From: Roseococcus sp. | GTDB lineage: Bacteria; Pseudomonadota; Alphaproteobacteria; Acetobacterales; Acetobacteraceae | DNA length: 38,461 bases | NCBI GenBank assembly: GCA_026414745.1 | Contig: JAOAIK010000022.1 | Span: 84,821 to 123,281 of the forward strand | Direction: 5' to 3' | Shown here: positions 17,772 through 25,751 of the stretch, one piece after another | Position numbering within the stretch: position 1 is the stretch's first letter | How the letters are laid out: every line of letters starts with the position of its first letter | Program-made: the position numbers and the translations under genes | Notes under the pieces: generated by a model | Databases searched by the model: none | What the model saw: the letters and a program-made list of their open reading frames with translations, nothing else | Told to the model about the DNA's origin: nothing

Positions 17772-17812
17772 TCTCGTCTCCTCCCTCCGTCCTGTCGCTC
17801 CGGCCTTGCGCG

Positions 17813-18793
17813 TCACTCCATCCGGATGCCGAGCCGGTTGACCATGTCGCGCTCCCAGGCGGCGCGCTGCACCACGAACTGGTGGTATTGCTCGCTGTCG
17901 AGATAGACGAGCGGCATGTCGAACTGGGCGCGCACGCGCGTGTTCTCCTCGCTCATCAGCGCGGCGTGGAAGGCGTCATGCAGGATGCGCACCACGCCCG
18001 GGTCCATGCGCGGCGGGCCGCTGATGCCGTAGTTGCTGGTGACCACCATGTCGTAGCCGAGCTCGCGCAGCGTGGGCACCTCGGGGAAGCGGGCCGCGCG
18101 CTCCGCGCTCCAGACGCAGAGCAGGCGCATCTGCCCGGCCTCCACCGCGGGCGCCCAGGCGCTGCTGTCGGCGATCATGCTCACCTGGCCGCCGAGCACG
18201 GCGGTGATCCCCTCGGTGGCGCCGCGGAAGGGCACATGGGTGAGCTCGATGCGCTCGCGCGCCGCGATGTCCTCCATGGCGAGGTGGTTGGTCGTGGCGA
18301 TGCCCGAGGTGGCGTAGGTCAGCGCGCCGGGGTGGCGGCGGGCATGGGCGATCAGCTCGGGGAAGCTCCGGAAGGGGCTGTCGGCGCGCACGGCCACGCC
18401 GAACAGCCAGCCCGTCAGGCCGATGATGTGGGTGAAATCGGTCGTCGCGTCCCATTGCGGGGTGCGGACCAGGAAGGGCCGGCGGATGATGGAGAGGTGC
18501 ATCTGCCCCAGCGTGTAGCCATCGGGCCGCGCCTCGCGCGCCAGATGCACCGCGTGCAGCGTGCCGCCGGCGCCGGCCCGGTTCTCCGTCACCACGGGCT
18601 GGCCGAGGCTGCGGGTGGCGATCTCGGCGAGGCTGCGCATCTGAACGTCCGCGCTGCCGCCCGGCGGCCAGGGGATGATGAGGCGGATGGGCCGCTCGGG
18701 GAAACGCCCCTGCGCGAGGGCGGGGCTCGCGAGGGCGGCGCCGCCCAGGGCCAGGGTGCCGCGGCGCGTCAGCCGCGCGGCGTCATGCGCCAT
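17813..18793 (-). CDS. TctC/Bug family tripartite tricarboxylate transporter binding protein (copy 2)
   Basis: Periplasmic carboxylate receptor, 326 residues, upstream member of the tandem Bug pair. The N-terminus carries a Tat-like signal (LTRRGTLALGG, then ALASPALAQG). Hallmarks are RFPERPIRLIIPWPPGGSAD, ENRAGAGGTLHAV, ARPDGYTLGQMHLSI, and TYATSGIATTNHLAMED. GGAGGAG lies just before the ATG at 18793. Copy 1 follows after 41 bp, probably in the same transcript. The gene starts divergently from a MetE-like methyltransferase across a 128-bp region with a perfect 14-bp palindrome, suggesting shared control. Confidence 0.92.
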   Translation of the reverse strand: MAHDAARLTRRGTLALGGAALASPALAQGRFPERPIRLIIPWPPGGSADVQMRSLAEIATRSLGQPVVTENRAGAGGTLHAVHLAREARPDGYTLGQMHLSIIRRPFLVRTPQWDATTDFTHIIGLTGWLFGVAVRADSPFRSFPELIAHARRHPGALTYATSGIATTNHLAMEDIAARERIELTHVPFRGATEGITAVLGGQVSMIADSSAWAPAVEAGQMRLLCVWSAERAARFPEVPTLRELGYDMVVTSNYGISGPPRMDPGVVRILHDAFHAALMSEENTRVRAQFDMPLVYLDSEQYHQFVVQRAAWERDMVNRLGIRME

Positions 18794-18825
18794 GGAAGCT
18801 CCTCCAGAACCGTTGCGGGCGCATC

Positions 18826-18839
18826 TGACGGCGCCGTCA
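18826..18839. promoter_or_regulatory. TGACGGCGCCGTCA perfect palindrome
   Basis: A perfect 14-bp palindrome lies in the 128-bp divergent region between the tandem Bug genes and the MetE-like gene, 33 bp from the Bug start. A second inverted repeat, GGCCTTG (18865-18871) and CAAGGCC (18889-18895), lies nearer the MetE-like start. Both are candidate operators; no linked regulator gene is seen. Confidence 0.4.
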
Positions 18840-18921
18840 TCCGCGATGTTGGACCGGGGGGCACGGCCTTGCCAAGCGGGACGATGGACAAGGCCCGCTG
18901 CCCGCGCCAGCCTCTGCGGCC

Positions 18922-20064
18922 ATGGAGACGAATCCGCTGCGCCGCATGCGCGTGGACCAGGTGGGCAGCTTCCTGCGGCCCGAGGCGCTGAAGGCCGCCT
19001 TCCTGCGCCATGCGAAGGGCGTGCTGGACGCGGACGGGCTGCGCGCCGCCCAGGATGCGGCAATCCTCGCGCTGCTGGAAAAGCAGCGGGCCATGGGGCT
19101 GCCCTTCGTGACCGACGGCGAGTATCGCCGCCTGAACTGGCAGGTCAGCTTCTCGGAGGTCGAGGGCTGGGATCTCTGGCCCGCCACCTGGAGGAGCTTC
19201 CTCGCCGCGCCGCAGAACATCGCCGCGGGCGAGAAGCCGGGCACGCGGGGCGAGGATGCGGTGCTCTCCTTCCGGACGCCCGCGACCGGCCGGCTCGTCC
19301 TGCGCCGGAGCTTCCCGCTCGCGGAGCTGCGCTTCGTCCTCGCCCACTCGCCGCTGCCGGCCAAGATCACGCTGATGGGCCCGGACCGCGTGGCGCAGAT
19401 GTGCGACATCCCCGGCTCCGCCCCCCATTATGCCGACAGGGAGGCATTCCTGGCCGATGTCGTCGCCATCCAGCGCCGCATGGCGCAGGAGCTGGCGGCG
19501 GAGGGCTGCGCCTATCTCCAGCTCGATGAGCCGAGCTTCACCGGCTATGTGGACGCGGCGACGCTCGCGCGCATGCGCGAGCGCGGCGAGGATCCGCTCG
19601 CCAACCTCGAACGCGCCATCGCGGCCGACAACGCGGTGATCGCCGGCCTGCCCCCTCATGTCGTCACGGGGCTGCACATCTGCCGCGGCAACCGCGCCAG
19701 CATGTGGCACCGCGAGGGCCATTACGACGCCATCGCGGAGGCCGTCTTCGGCGGGCTGCGCTTCGACCGGCTGCTGCTCGAATACGACACGGACCGCGCC
19801 GGCGGCTTCGCCCCGCTGCGCTTCGTGCCCAAGGGGGTGATGGTGGTGCTCGGCCTCATCACCACCAAGTCGGGCGAGGTGGAGGAGGTGGACGCCCTGC
19901 TGCGCCGCATCGAGGAGGCGGCCCGCTTCCTCGACCCCGACCAGCTCGCCCTCTCGCCGCAATGCGGCTTCGCCTCCGGCATCGGGGGGAATGCCCTCTC
20001 CGAGGCCGCGCAGTGGCGCAAGATCGAGGTGATGCTGGAGGCCGCCCGCCGCGCCTGGGGCTGA
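18922..20064 (+). CDS. MetE-like cobalamin-independent methyltransferase (C-terminal domain only)
   Basis: Zinc-dependent methyltransferase related to the catalytic half of methionine synthase MetE, 380 residues; full MetE is about 750. The zinc ligands are retained: His252 and Cys254 (LHICRGN), an acidic residue in LLLEYD (Glu287), and Cys348 (LSPQCGFAS). The folate/substrate loop YLQLDEP (198-204) is present. Stand-alone proteins of this type often transfer methyl groups from sources other than polyglutamyl methyl-folate, so methionine synthesis is not assured. The ATG at 18922 has a poor ribosome site. Divergent from two Bug binding proteins, which might import its substrate (inference). 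Confidence 0.85.
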   Translation: METNPLRRMRVDQVGSFLRPEALKAAFLRHAKGVLDADGLRAAQDAAILALLEKQRAMGLPFVTDGEYRRLNWQVSFSEVEGWDLWPATWRSFLAAPQNIAAGEKPGTRGEDAVLSFRTPATGRLVLRRSFPLAELRFVLAHSPLPAKITLMGPDRVAQMCDIPGSAPHYADREAFLADVVAIQRRMAQELAAEGCAYLQLDEPSFTGYVDAATLARMRERGEDPLANLERAIAADNAVIAGLPPHVVTGLHICRGNRASMWHREGHYDAIAEAVFGGLRFDRLLLEYDTDRAGGFAPLRFVPKGVMVVLGLITTKSGEVEEVDALLRRIEEAARFLDPDQLALSPQCGFASGIGGNALSEAAQWRKIEVMLEAARRAWG

Positions 20065-20082
20065 GCTTGCCTTGCGCCGCGC

Positions 20083-20101
20083 GCCGGGCGATTTTCCCGG
20101 C
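20083..20101 (+). terminator. Hairpin between the MetE-like gene and lpdA
   Basis: GCCGGG (20083-20088) and CCCGGC (20096-20101) flank the loop CGATTTT, 18 nt after the MetE-like stop and 23 nt before lpdA. T residues are in the loop rather than after the stem, so it could be a partial terminator or a leader structure. Confidence 0.35.
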
Positions 20102-20124
20102 CCGGTTGAGGCGAGGCCAGAGGC

Positions 20125-21516
20125 ATGTCCGAGAGTTTCGATGTCATCGTGATCGGGGCGGGCCCCGGCGGCTATGTGTGCGCCATCCGCGCCGCGCAGC
20201 TCGGCATGAAGGTGGCCTGCGTGGAGAAGCGGGCCACGCTGGGCGGCACCTGCCTCAATGTCGGCTGCATCCCCTCCAAGGCGCTGCTGCAATCCTCGGA
20301 GCATTTCGAGGAGGCGCGGCACAAGCTCGCCGAGCACGGGGTGAATGTGGGCGCCGTCTCGCTCGACCTCGCGCGCATGCAGGCGCGCAAGGCCGAGGTG
20401 GTGGGCGCGAACGTGAAGGGCGTGGAGTTCCTCTTCCGCAAGAACAAGGTCACCTGGCTGAAGGGCGCGGGCCGCATCACCGCCCCTGGAAAGGTCGCCG
20501 TGGACGGCAAGGAGTATGCGGCGAAGCACATCGTCATCGCCACCGGCAGCGAGAGCGTGCCGCTGCGCGGCGTGGAGGTGGACGAGCGGCGCATCGTCAC
20601 CTCCACCGGCGCGCTGGAGCTCGCGGAGGTGCCGGGGCATCTGGTGGTGATCGGCGGCGGCGTGATCGGGCTCGAGCTCGGCAGCGTCTGGCGCCGGCTC
20701 GGGGCCAAGGTCACGGTGGTCGAGTATCTCGACGCCATCCTGCCCGGCATGGACGGCGAGATCCGCAAGCAGTTCGAGCGCATCCTGGCCAAGCAGGGCA
20801 TGGTCTTCCGGCTCGGCACCAAGGTCACCTCCGCCACGGCCGATGCGACGGGCGTGGATCTGACCCTGGAGCCCGCCGCCGGCGGCGCCCCGGAATCCCT
20901 GCGCGCGGATGTGGTGCTGCTCGCCATCGGCCGCCGTCCCTACACCGAGGGGCTGGGGCTCGAGGCGGTGGGCGTGGCGCTGGACGAGCGCGGGCGCATC
21001 CGCACCGACGCGCATTTCGCCACCAGCGTTCCCGGCATCTGGGCGATCGGCGACGTGATCGCCGGGCCCATGCTGGCGCACAAGGCGGAGGAGGAGGGCG
21101 TGGCGCTCGCCGAGCAGCTCGCCGGGCAGAAGCCGCACCTCAACTACGACGCGGTGCCGAGCGTGATCTACACCTGGCCCGAGGTGGCGGCGGTGGGCGC
21201 GACCGAGGAACAGCTCAAGGAGCGCGGCGTGGCCTACAGGGCGGGCAAGTTCCCCTTCATGGCCAACGGCCGGGCCCGCGCCATGGGCGAGCTGGACGGC
21301 TTCGTGAAGATCCTCGCCGATGCGCGGACGGATCGCGTGCTGGGCGCGCACATCATCGGCCCCGATGCCGGCACGCTGATCGCGGAGATCGCGCTGGCCA
21401 TGGAGTTCGGCGCCTCGGCCGAGGATGTGGCGCGCACCTGCCACGCCCACCCGACGCTGAACGAGGTGGTGAAGGAGGCGGCGCTGGCCGTGGAGGGGCG
21501 CGCGCTGCACATCTGA
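20125..21516 (+). CDS. lpdA: Dihydrolipoamide dehydrogenase
   Basis: FAD-dependent E3 enzyme that reoxidises lipoamide in pyruvate and 2-oxoglutarate dehydrogenase complexes or the glycine cleavage system, 463 residues. Motifs: [17 protein letters not shown] (FAD), the redox disulfide [13 protein letters not shown] (Cys43, Cys48), [13 protein letters not shown] (NAD domain), [20 protein letters not shown], and the C-terminal dimer-interface HAHPTLNE with the catalytic His-Glu pair. It stands alone here with no E1 or E2 genes, so the partner complex is not shown. It differs from the second disulfide oxidoreductase at 27449, which lacks the catalytic histidine. Confidence 0.95.
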   Translation: MSESFDVIVIGAGPGGYVCAIRAAQLGMKVACVEKRATLGGTCLNVGCIPSKALLQSSEHFEEARHKLAEHGVNVGAVSLDLARMQARKAEVVGANVKGVEFLFRKNKVTWLKGAGRITAPGKVAVDGKEYAAKHIVIATGSESVPLRGVEVDERRIVTSTGALELAEVPGHLVVIGGGVIGLELGSVWRRLGAKVTVVEYLDAILPGMDGEIRKQFERILAKQGMVFRLGTKVTSATADATGVDLTLEPAAGGAPESLRADVVLLAIGRRPYTEGLGLEAVGVALDERGRIRTDAHFATSVPGIWAIGDVIAGPMLAHKAEEEGVALAEQLAGQKPHLNYDAVPSVIYTWPEVAAVGATEEQLKERGVAYRAGKFPFMANGRARAMGELDGFVKILADARTDRVLGAHIIGPDAGTLIAEIALAMEFGASAEDVARTCHAHPTLNEVVKEAALAVEGRALHI

Positions 21517-21521
21517 TCCCC

Positions 21522-21549
21522 GGCGCGCGAGGGCTTACCCTCCTGCGCC
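21522..21549. terminator. Bidirectional hairpin between convergent lpdA and tctC-like gene
   Basis: GGCGC (21522-21526) and GCGCC (21545-21549) enclose an inner stem GAGGG-CTTA-CCCTC (21529-21542), with 2-nt internal loops on each side. It sits in the 52-bp gap between convergent genes, the expected place for a shared terminator. T-tracts are absent. Confidence 0.45.
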
Positions 21550-21568
21550 CGGGCCGGGTGGCGCGCGG

Positions 21569-22531
21569 CTACTCCACGCGCAGTCCGGCCCGGCGCACGA
21601 TCGCGCCCCAGCGCTCGCGCTCGCTCTCCAGGAAGCGGGCGAAATCGGCGGGGGCGGGGCTCGATTCCACCTCCACCCCGTTCTCGACCAGGCGCGGGCG
21701 CACCGCGGGGTCCGCCAGCGTGGCGTTGAGCGCGGCGTGCAGCCGCTCGATGGCCTCGGGCGGCGTGCCGGCCGGGGCGAGCAGCCCGTACCAGGTGGCG
21801 CTGTCCAGCTCCGGGAAGCCCTGCTCGAAGGAGGTGGAGAGGTCGGGAAGGATGGAGGCGCGCTGCCGCCCCGCCACCGCCAGGGCGCGCAGCGTGCCGG
21901 CCTGCAGGAAGGGCAGGAAGGGCGCGGCGGCGTTGGTGATCAACTGCACGCGCCCCGCCACCACATCGGTCAGCGCCGGGGCGGTGCCGCGGTAGTGGAT
22001 GAACTCGAGCTCGAAACCGAGGGTGAGGGCGATCATCGCGCCGAGCGCGTGCCCCGTGGTGCCGGCGCCGGGCGAGGCGAAGGTCATTGGCGGGCGGGCG
22101 GCGCGCCCGAACTCGCGCAACTCGGCGAGGCTGCGGACCGGCAGGCGCGGATCGATGGCGATGACGTTGGGCGCGGCGCCCATGTAGCCGATGGCGGCGA
22201 AGCCGTTCACCGGATCATAGGGGATGCGGGGGTGGACGAGGCTCGAGATGACGAAGCTGCCGCTGCCGGCGAGCAGCAGCGTGTGCCCATCCGGCGGCGC
22301 CTTCGCCACGATGTCGTTGCCGAGGATGCCGCCGGCGCCGCCCCGGTTCTCCACCACCACGGGCTGGCCGAGCCGCGCGGCCATGCCCTCGGCGACGATG
22401 CGCCCCACGATGTCGTTCGACCCCCCGGCAGTGAAGGGGATGACCAGCCGCAGCGGCCGCGCGGGGAAGCCCTGGGCCCGCGCCAGGGCGGGCGTGGCCA
22501 GCAGCATCAGCGCCGCGCGGCGAGCGATCAT
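21569..22531 (-). CDS. TctC/Bug family binding protein of the tricarballylate module
   Basis: Periplasmic tricarboxylate-type receptor, 320 residues. Signal peptide MIARRAALMLLATPALARAQG. Bug hallmarks: RPLRLVIPFTAGGSNDIVGR, ENRGGAGGILGNDIVAKAPPDGHT, FASPGAGTTGHALG, and WYGLLAPAGTP. GAGGGAGGGAAC precedes the ATG. It lies 16 bp after tcuB and so is probably the last gene of a tcuA-tcuB-tctC transcript. It is a more typical TctC than the two paralogues at 16803-18793. Context makes tricarballylate, citrate or aconitate the likely ligand, but membrane components TctA/TctB are missing here. Confidence 0.93.
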   Translation of the reverse strand: MIARRAALMLLATPALARAQGFPARPLRLVIPFTAGGSNDIVGRIVAEGMAARLGQPVVVENRGGAGGILGNDIVAKAPPDGHTLLLAGSGSFVISSLVHPRIPYDPVNGFAAIGYMGAAPNVIAIDPRLPVRSLAELREFGRAARPPMTFASPGAGTTGHALGAMIALTLGFELEFIHYRGTAPALTDVVAGRVQLITNAAAPFLPFLQAGTLRALAVAGRQRASILPDLSTSFEQGFPELDSATWYGLLAPAGTPPEAIERLHAALNATLADPAVRPRLVENGVEVESSPAPADFARFLESERERWGAIVRRAGLRVE

Positions 22532-22547
22532 TCTCGTTCCCTCCCTC

Positions 22548-23654
22548 TCAGCCCCTCCCGGCCCTCCTCTCCCGCGCGTTGCGCAGCAGCGCGAGGCCGC
22601 GATAGGCGCCGTGCACCATCTTGCTGTAGGGCAGCAGCAGGAAGAAGGCGAGCACGAAACCGAGGTGCAGCGCCAGCATCACCCCCATCGCCCCGGTGTG
22701 GCGCAGCGCCAGCAGCAGCAGCCCCGTGGCGGCGATGAGGAAGAGCAGCCCGAGCATGGCGTATTCCCCGCCCAACAGCCGCTTCGCCACCGGCCCGGGG
22801 TCGGTCACGGTCTTGAGCCAGATCAGCCCGGCCGTGCCGACCATCAGCCCCACCCCGCCCCAGGTGCCGAGCTGCACCGGCAGGGAGAGGAAGGCATGCG
22901 GCGACTTCCAGCCGAACACATGGTGGTAGATCGCCCCCGCCGTCGTCGCCGCGAAGCAGAGCAGGAAGCCGTAGAACATCGCATGGTGCAGCCAGCGCTT
23001 CGTCATGCCGAAACGGTCGTCGAGGTCGTTGCAGCCATGCCCGCCCCCGCCCAGGTTGCGCAGCGTCAGGATGTCGCCCGCCGCCTCGGCCGCCGCGCCG
23101 AGGCTCGCCGGCGGCAGCCCCGCGCCGGGGGCGGTGGCGCGCCAGTAGCGCCAGGCCCCCATGCCCATGGCGAAGAGCCCCCAGCCGAAGCTGAGCCCCG
23201 CCATGCCGACCATCAGCCAGTAGGGGATGACGCGGAAGAAGGCGCCCGTGCCGGTCTGCGCGGTGTAGAGCACCGCGGGATCCTGCAGCGCCATGGTCAG
23301 CAGCAGCACCAGCGTCACGGCCAGCACCGTGACCGCCGTGACCACCGTGCCATTGCGCTCGAACAGCCGCCCCATGGCCGGCGGCCAGGCATGCTGCGCG
23401 TAGCTCTCGTGGCGCAGCGTGGCAAAGGTGGCGGGGATGTTCACGCCGAAGGGGTGCGGCGGCGCATACTGGCAGGCGTGGTAGCAGCCCTTGCAGCCAT
23501 GGCAGAGGTTGGCGAGGTGCGCGAGGTCGCCCGCGCTGAAGGCGCGGCGCATGGCCATGGCGGGAAAGACCGCGCAATACCCCTCGCAGTAGCGGCAGGC
23601 GTTGCAGATCTCCATCTGCCGCCGCGCCTCGGCCACCGTCTCAGTTTCGCGCAT
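22548..23654 (-). CDS. tcuB: Tricarballylate utilisation protein TcuB (4Fe-4S membrane protein)
   Basis: Membrane iron-sulfur protein, 368 residues, which in Salmonella reoxidises the FAD of TcuA and passes electrons to quinone. The N-terminus binds two [4Fe-4S] clusters: Cys17, 20, 23, 27 (CNACRYCEGYC) and Cys51, 54, 57, 61 (CHGCKGCYHAC), followed by the family's YAPPHPFGVNIP. From about residue 100 there are about six hydrophobic helices (TAVTVLAVTLVLLLT; LLFLIAATGLLLLAL; LALHLGFVLAFFLLLPYSK). The start overlaps the tcuA stop by 14 bp, so the two are translationally coupled. CitB/TcuB proteins share this layout. Confidence 0.93.
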   Translation of the reverse strand: MRETETVAEARRQMEICNACRYCEGYCAVFPAMAMRRAFSAGDLAHLANLCHGCKGCYHACQYAPPHPFGVNIPATFATLRHESYAQHAWPPAMGRLFERNGTVVTAVTVLAVTLVLLLTMALQDPAVLYTAQTGTGAFFRVIPYWLMVGMAGLSFGWGLFAMGMGAWRYWRATAPGAGLPPASLGAAAEAAGDILTLRNLGGGGHGCNDLDDRFGMTKRWLHHAMFYGFLLCFAATTAGAIYHHVFGWKSPHAFLSLPVQLGTWGGVGLMVGTAGLIWLKTVTDPGPVAKRLLGGEYAMLGLLFLIAATGLLLLALRHTGAMGVMLALHLGFVLAFFLLLPYSKMVHGAYRGLALLRNARERRAGRG

Positions 23655-25035
23655 GGCGCGCCGCCTCCTCGCCCGCGATCCGCCCGAACACGGTGCCGAT
23701 GGTCATGCCGAAGCCGGCGAGATAGCCCTGGCCCAGGATGTTGCCGGCCATGATCTCGCCCGAGGCGAAGAGATTCGCGCTCGGCTTCCCGTCCTGCATC
23801 ATCACCCGCGCGCGCGCGTTCACCTTCACACCGAGGAAGGTGAAGGTGATGCCGGGCGCCAGCGGATGGCCGATGAAGGGCGGCGTCTCGATGCGCCGCG
23901 CCCAGTGGCTCTTGGGCGGCGTCAGGCCCTCCGTCCGGCACTCGTCCAGCTTCGTCGGGTGGAAGGCGCCGGGCCGCACGGCCGCGTTGTAGTCCGCCAC
24001 CACGCGCTCGAGCCTGTCGGGATCGAGGCCGAGCGCCCCGGCGAGCTCGCGGATCGTGCCCGCGCGCACGGGGGGGAAGACGCTGGGCAGATAGTCGGTC
24101 AGCGCGGTGCTGTCGGTGATGGCGAAGGCGCGGCTCTCGGGCTGCTGGGCGATCAGGCGGCCCCAGATGGCGTAGCGCTTGGGCCAGACATCCTCGCCCT
24201 CGTCGTAGAAGCGCTCGCAGTTCCGGTTGACCACGATGGAGAAGGGCACGCAGTCGAGCCGCATGGCGAGGCCGCCATCCTCCATCGGCGCGCGCGCGTC
24301 GTTGGCCACGGCGTGGAACTGGGTGGGGTCGCCCACCTCCTGCACGCCCTGGTCGAGCAGGTTGCGCAGCACCCGACCCTGGGCATAGGGCGTGCCGCGG
24401 ATCTGGAAGCGGTCGGCCGCATCGCCCCAGTAGCGGCGCAGCCACTCGCGGTTGGCCTGGAAGCCGCCCGCGCTCGCCACCACCGCCTTGAAGCGGATGC
24501 GCCGGGGAAAGCCGCGCCAGGCGACGATGGCCTCGCGCGCGAAGCCGTCCTCGAGGGCGATGTGCTGCACCTCGGTGTCGTAGAGAATGGTGATGCCGAG
24601 CCGCTCGGCCGTGCGGTAGAGCGCGTTCACCAGCGCCTTGCCGCCGCCGAGGAAGAAGGCGTTGGTGCGCGAGAGCGAGAGCGTGCCGGAGAGCGAGGGC
24701 TGGAACACCACCCCGCACTCGCGCAGGAAGCCCGGCGCGTGCTCCGATGCGCGGATGGTCATGCGCGCCAGCGCCTCGTCGGTGCGGCCGCCGGTCACGC
24801 GCAGCAGGTCGTCCCAGTATTCCTCCTCGAGGTAGCTCTCGGTCAGCACATCGGTCGGCGCGCGGTGCAGGGCGCGCAGGTTGCGCGTGTGGCGGGAGTT
24901 GCCGCCGCGCATGGCGCGGGGCGCGTGCTCGGCCAGCACGACGGAGGCGCCGGCGCGGCGCGCGCTGATCGCCGCGCAGAGGGCGGCATTCCCGCCGCCC
25001 ACCACGAGAACATCCCAGACCCGCTCGAAATCCAT
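23641..25035 (-). CDS. tcuA: FAD-dependent tricarballylate dehydrogenase TcuA
   Basis: Flavoprotein of the fumarate reductase/succinate dehydrogenase class, about 464 residues, which oxidises tricarballylate to cis-aconitate. FAD site: WDVLVVGGGNAALCAAISARR at the N-terminus, with RGGNSRHTRN shortly after as in TcuA. Catalytic and substrate segments include TGGRTDEALARMTI, FAITDSTALTDYLPSVFPPVR (in part), and the C-terminal ASGEIMAGNILGQGYLAGFGMTIG (ASGEIMAGN, GYLAGFG). The start at 25035 places the FAD motif at the usual distance. A more upstream ATG at 25071 adds 12 residues and would overlap the probable promoter. No Shine-Dalgarno site is seen. First gene of the tcuAB-tctC run. Confidence 0.92.
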   Translation of the reverse strand: MDFERVWDVLVVGGGNAALCAAISARRAGASVVLAEHAPRAMRGGNSRHTRNLRALHRAPTDVLTESYLEEEYWDDLLRVTGGRTDEALARMTIRASEHAPGFLRECGVVFQPSLSGTLSLSRTNAFFLGGGKALVNALYRTAERLGITILYDTEVQHIALEDGFAREAIVAWRGFPRRIRFKAVVASAGGFQANREWLRRYWGDAADRFQIRGTPYAQGRVLRNLLDQGVQEVGDPTQFHAVANDARAPMEDGGLAMRLDCVPFSIVVNRNCERFYDEGEDVWPKRYAIWGRLIAQQPESRAFAITDSTALTDYLPSVFPPVRAGTIRELAGALGLDPDRLERVVADYNAAVRPGAFHPTKLDECRTEGLTPPKSHWARRIETPPFIGHPLAPGITFTFLGVKVNARARVMMQDGKPSANLFASGEIMAGNILGQGYLAGFGMTIGTVFGRIAGEEAARHARN

Positions 25036-25037
25036 GC

Positions 25038-25070
25038 GGATATGTATCCCGCTGTATCCACGCATGTCCA
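25038..25070. promoter_or_regulatory. Probable tcuA promoter with GntR-type operator
   Basis: In the 53-bp gap between tcuA and the divergent GntR gene, GGATA-TG-TATCC (25038-25049) is an inverted repeat. TGTATCC is repeated at 25043-25049 and 25053-25059, exactly 10 bp apart (one helical turn). On the minus strand TGGACA (25070-25065), a 17-bp spacer and ATACAT (25047-25042) resemble a sigma-70 promoter, so the repeat lies over the -10 box. FCD-type GntR regulators bind such TA-rich palindromes. Confidence 0.5.
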
Positions 25071-25088
25071 TCCGGGGTAGAAGGAGGC

Positions 25089-25751
25089 ATGGACGCCCCG
25101 CCCGGCCCGGATCTCACCGCCCGCCTGCGCGCCGCCATCCGCGACGGCAGCCTGCCGCCGGGCCAGCGCCTGACCGAGCAGGAGCTGGCGCGGCGCTTCG
25201 GCGTCTCGCGCACTCCGATCCGCCAGGCGCTCGCGCGGCTGGAGGCGGAGGGGCTGCTCACCCACGCCCCGCGCCGCGGCCTGACCGTCACGCGCCCCGA
25301 CCACGCGCAGGTGGTGGAGCTCTACGTCATGCGCGAAATCCTGGAGGGGGCGGCGGCGCGGCTCGCCGCGCAGCACGCGAGCGAGACGGAGCTCGCCGCC
25401 ATGGCCGAGCTGCTGGAGGAGGAGCCCGCCCTGTTCGGCGACGCCGCCGGGCTCGCCGCGCTGAACCAGCGTCTGCACGGGCTGCTCTATCTCGCCGCGC
25501 ACAACCGCTACCTGCTCAAGAGCCTGGAGCAGCTCTCCGCGCACATGGCGCTGCTTCCCTCCCTGCTCACCCTCGAGGGCCGTGCCCGGGCCGCGCATGA
25601 GGAGCACCGCGCCCTGCTGCGCGCGCTGATGGCGCGCGACGGGGCGGCGGCCGAGGCGGCGGCGCGGGCCCATGCGCGGGCGGCGCAGCGCCACCGCCTC
25701 GCCTGGCTCACGCGCACGCTGGGCGTGCCGCTCGCCGCGCCGGGGGCGTGA
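25089..25751 (+). CDS. GntR family regulator, FCD domain
   Basis: Transcriptional regulator of 220 residues. The N-terminal winged helix (about residues 8-72) shows IRDGSLPPGQRLTEQELARRFGVSRTPIRQALARLEAEGLL, quoted here by parts: PPGQRLTEQELARRFGVSRT and PIRQALARLEAEGL, the classic GntR recognition region. The C-terminal helical FCD domain (about 78-205) carries the ligand-binding positions LNQRLHGLLYLAAHNRYL and AHEEHRALLRALMARD, with histidines that bind metal in FCD proteins. AGGAGG is only one base from the ATG, but the protein N-terminus fits. Divergent from tcuA, so it probably controls the tcu-tct operon with a tricarboxylate ligand; in Salmonella that job is done by a LysR protein (TcuR). 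Its stop abuts the stop of the next, convergent gene. Confidence 0.9.
   Translation: MDAPPGPDLTARLRAAIRDGSLPPGQRLTEQELARRFGVSRTPIRQALARLEAEGLLTHAPRRGLTVTRPDHAQVVELYVMREILEGAAARLAAQHASETELAAMAELLEEEPALFGDAAGLAALNQRLHGLLYLAAHNRYLLKSLEQLSAHMALLPSLLTLEGRARAAHEEHRALLRALMARDGAAAEAAARAHARAAQRHRLAWLTRTLGVPLAAPGA

Noticed and set aside
18769..21510. A 913-codon open frame antisense to the MetE-like gene and lpdA
   Set aside because: The plus-strand genes have intact catalytic motifs and ribosome sites; the antisense frame has neither.
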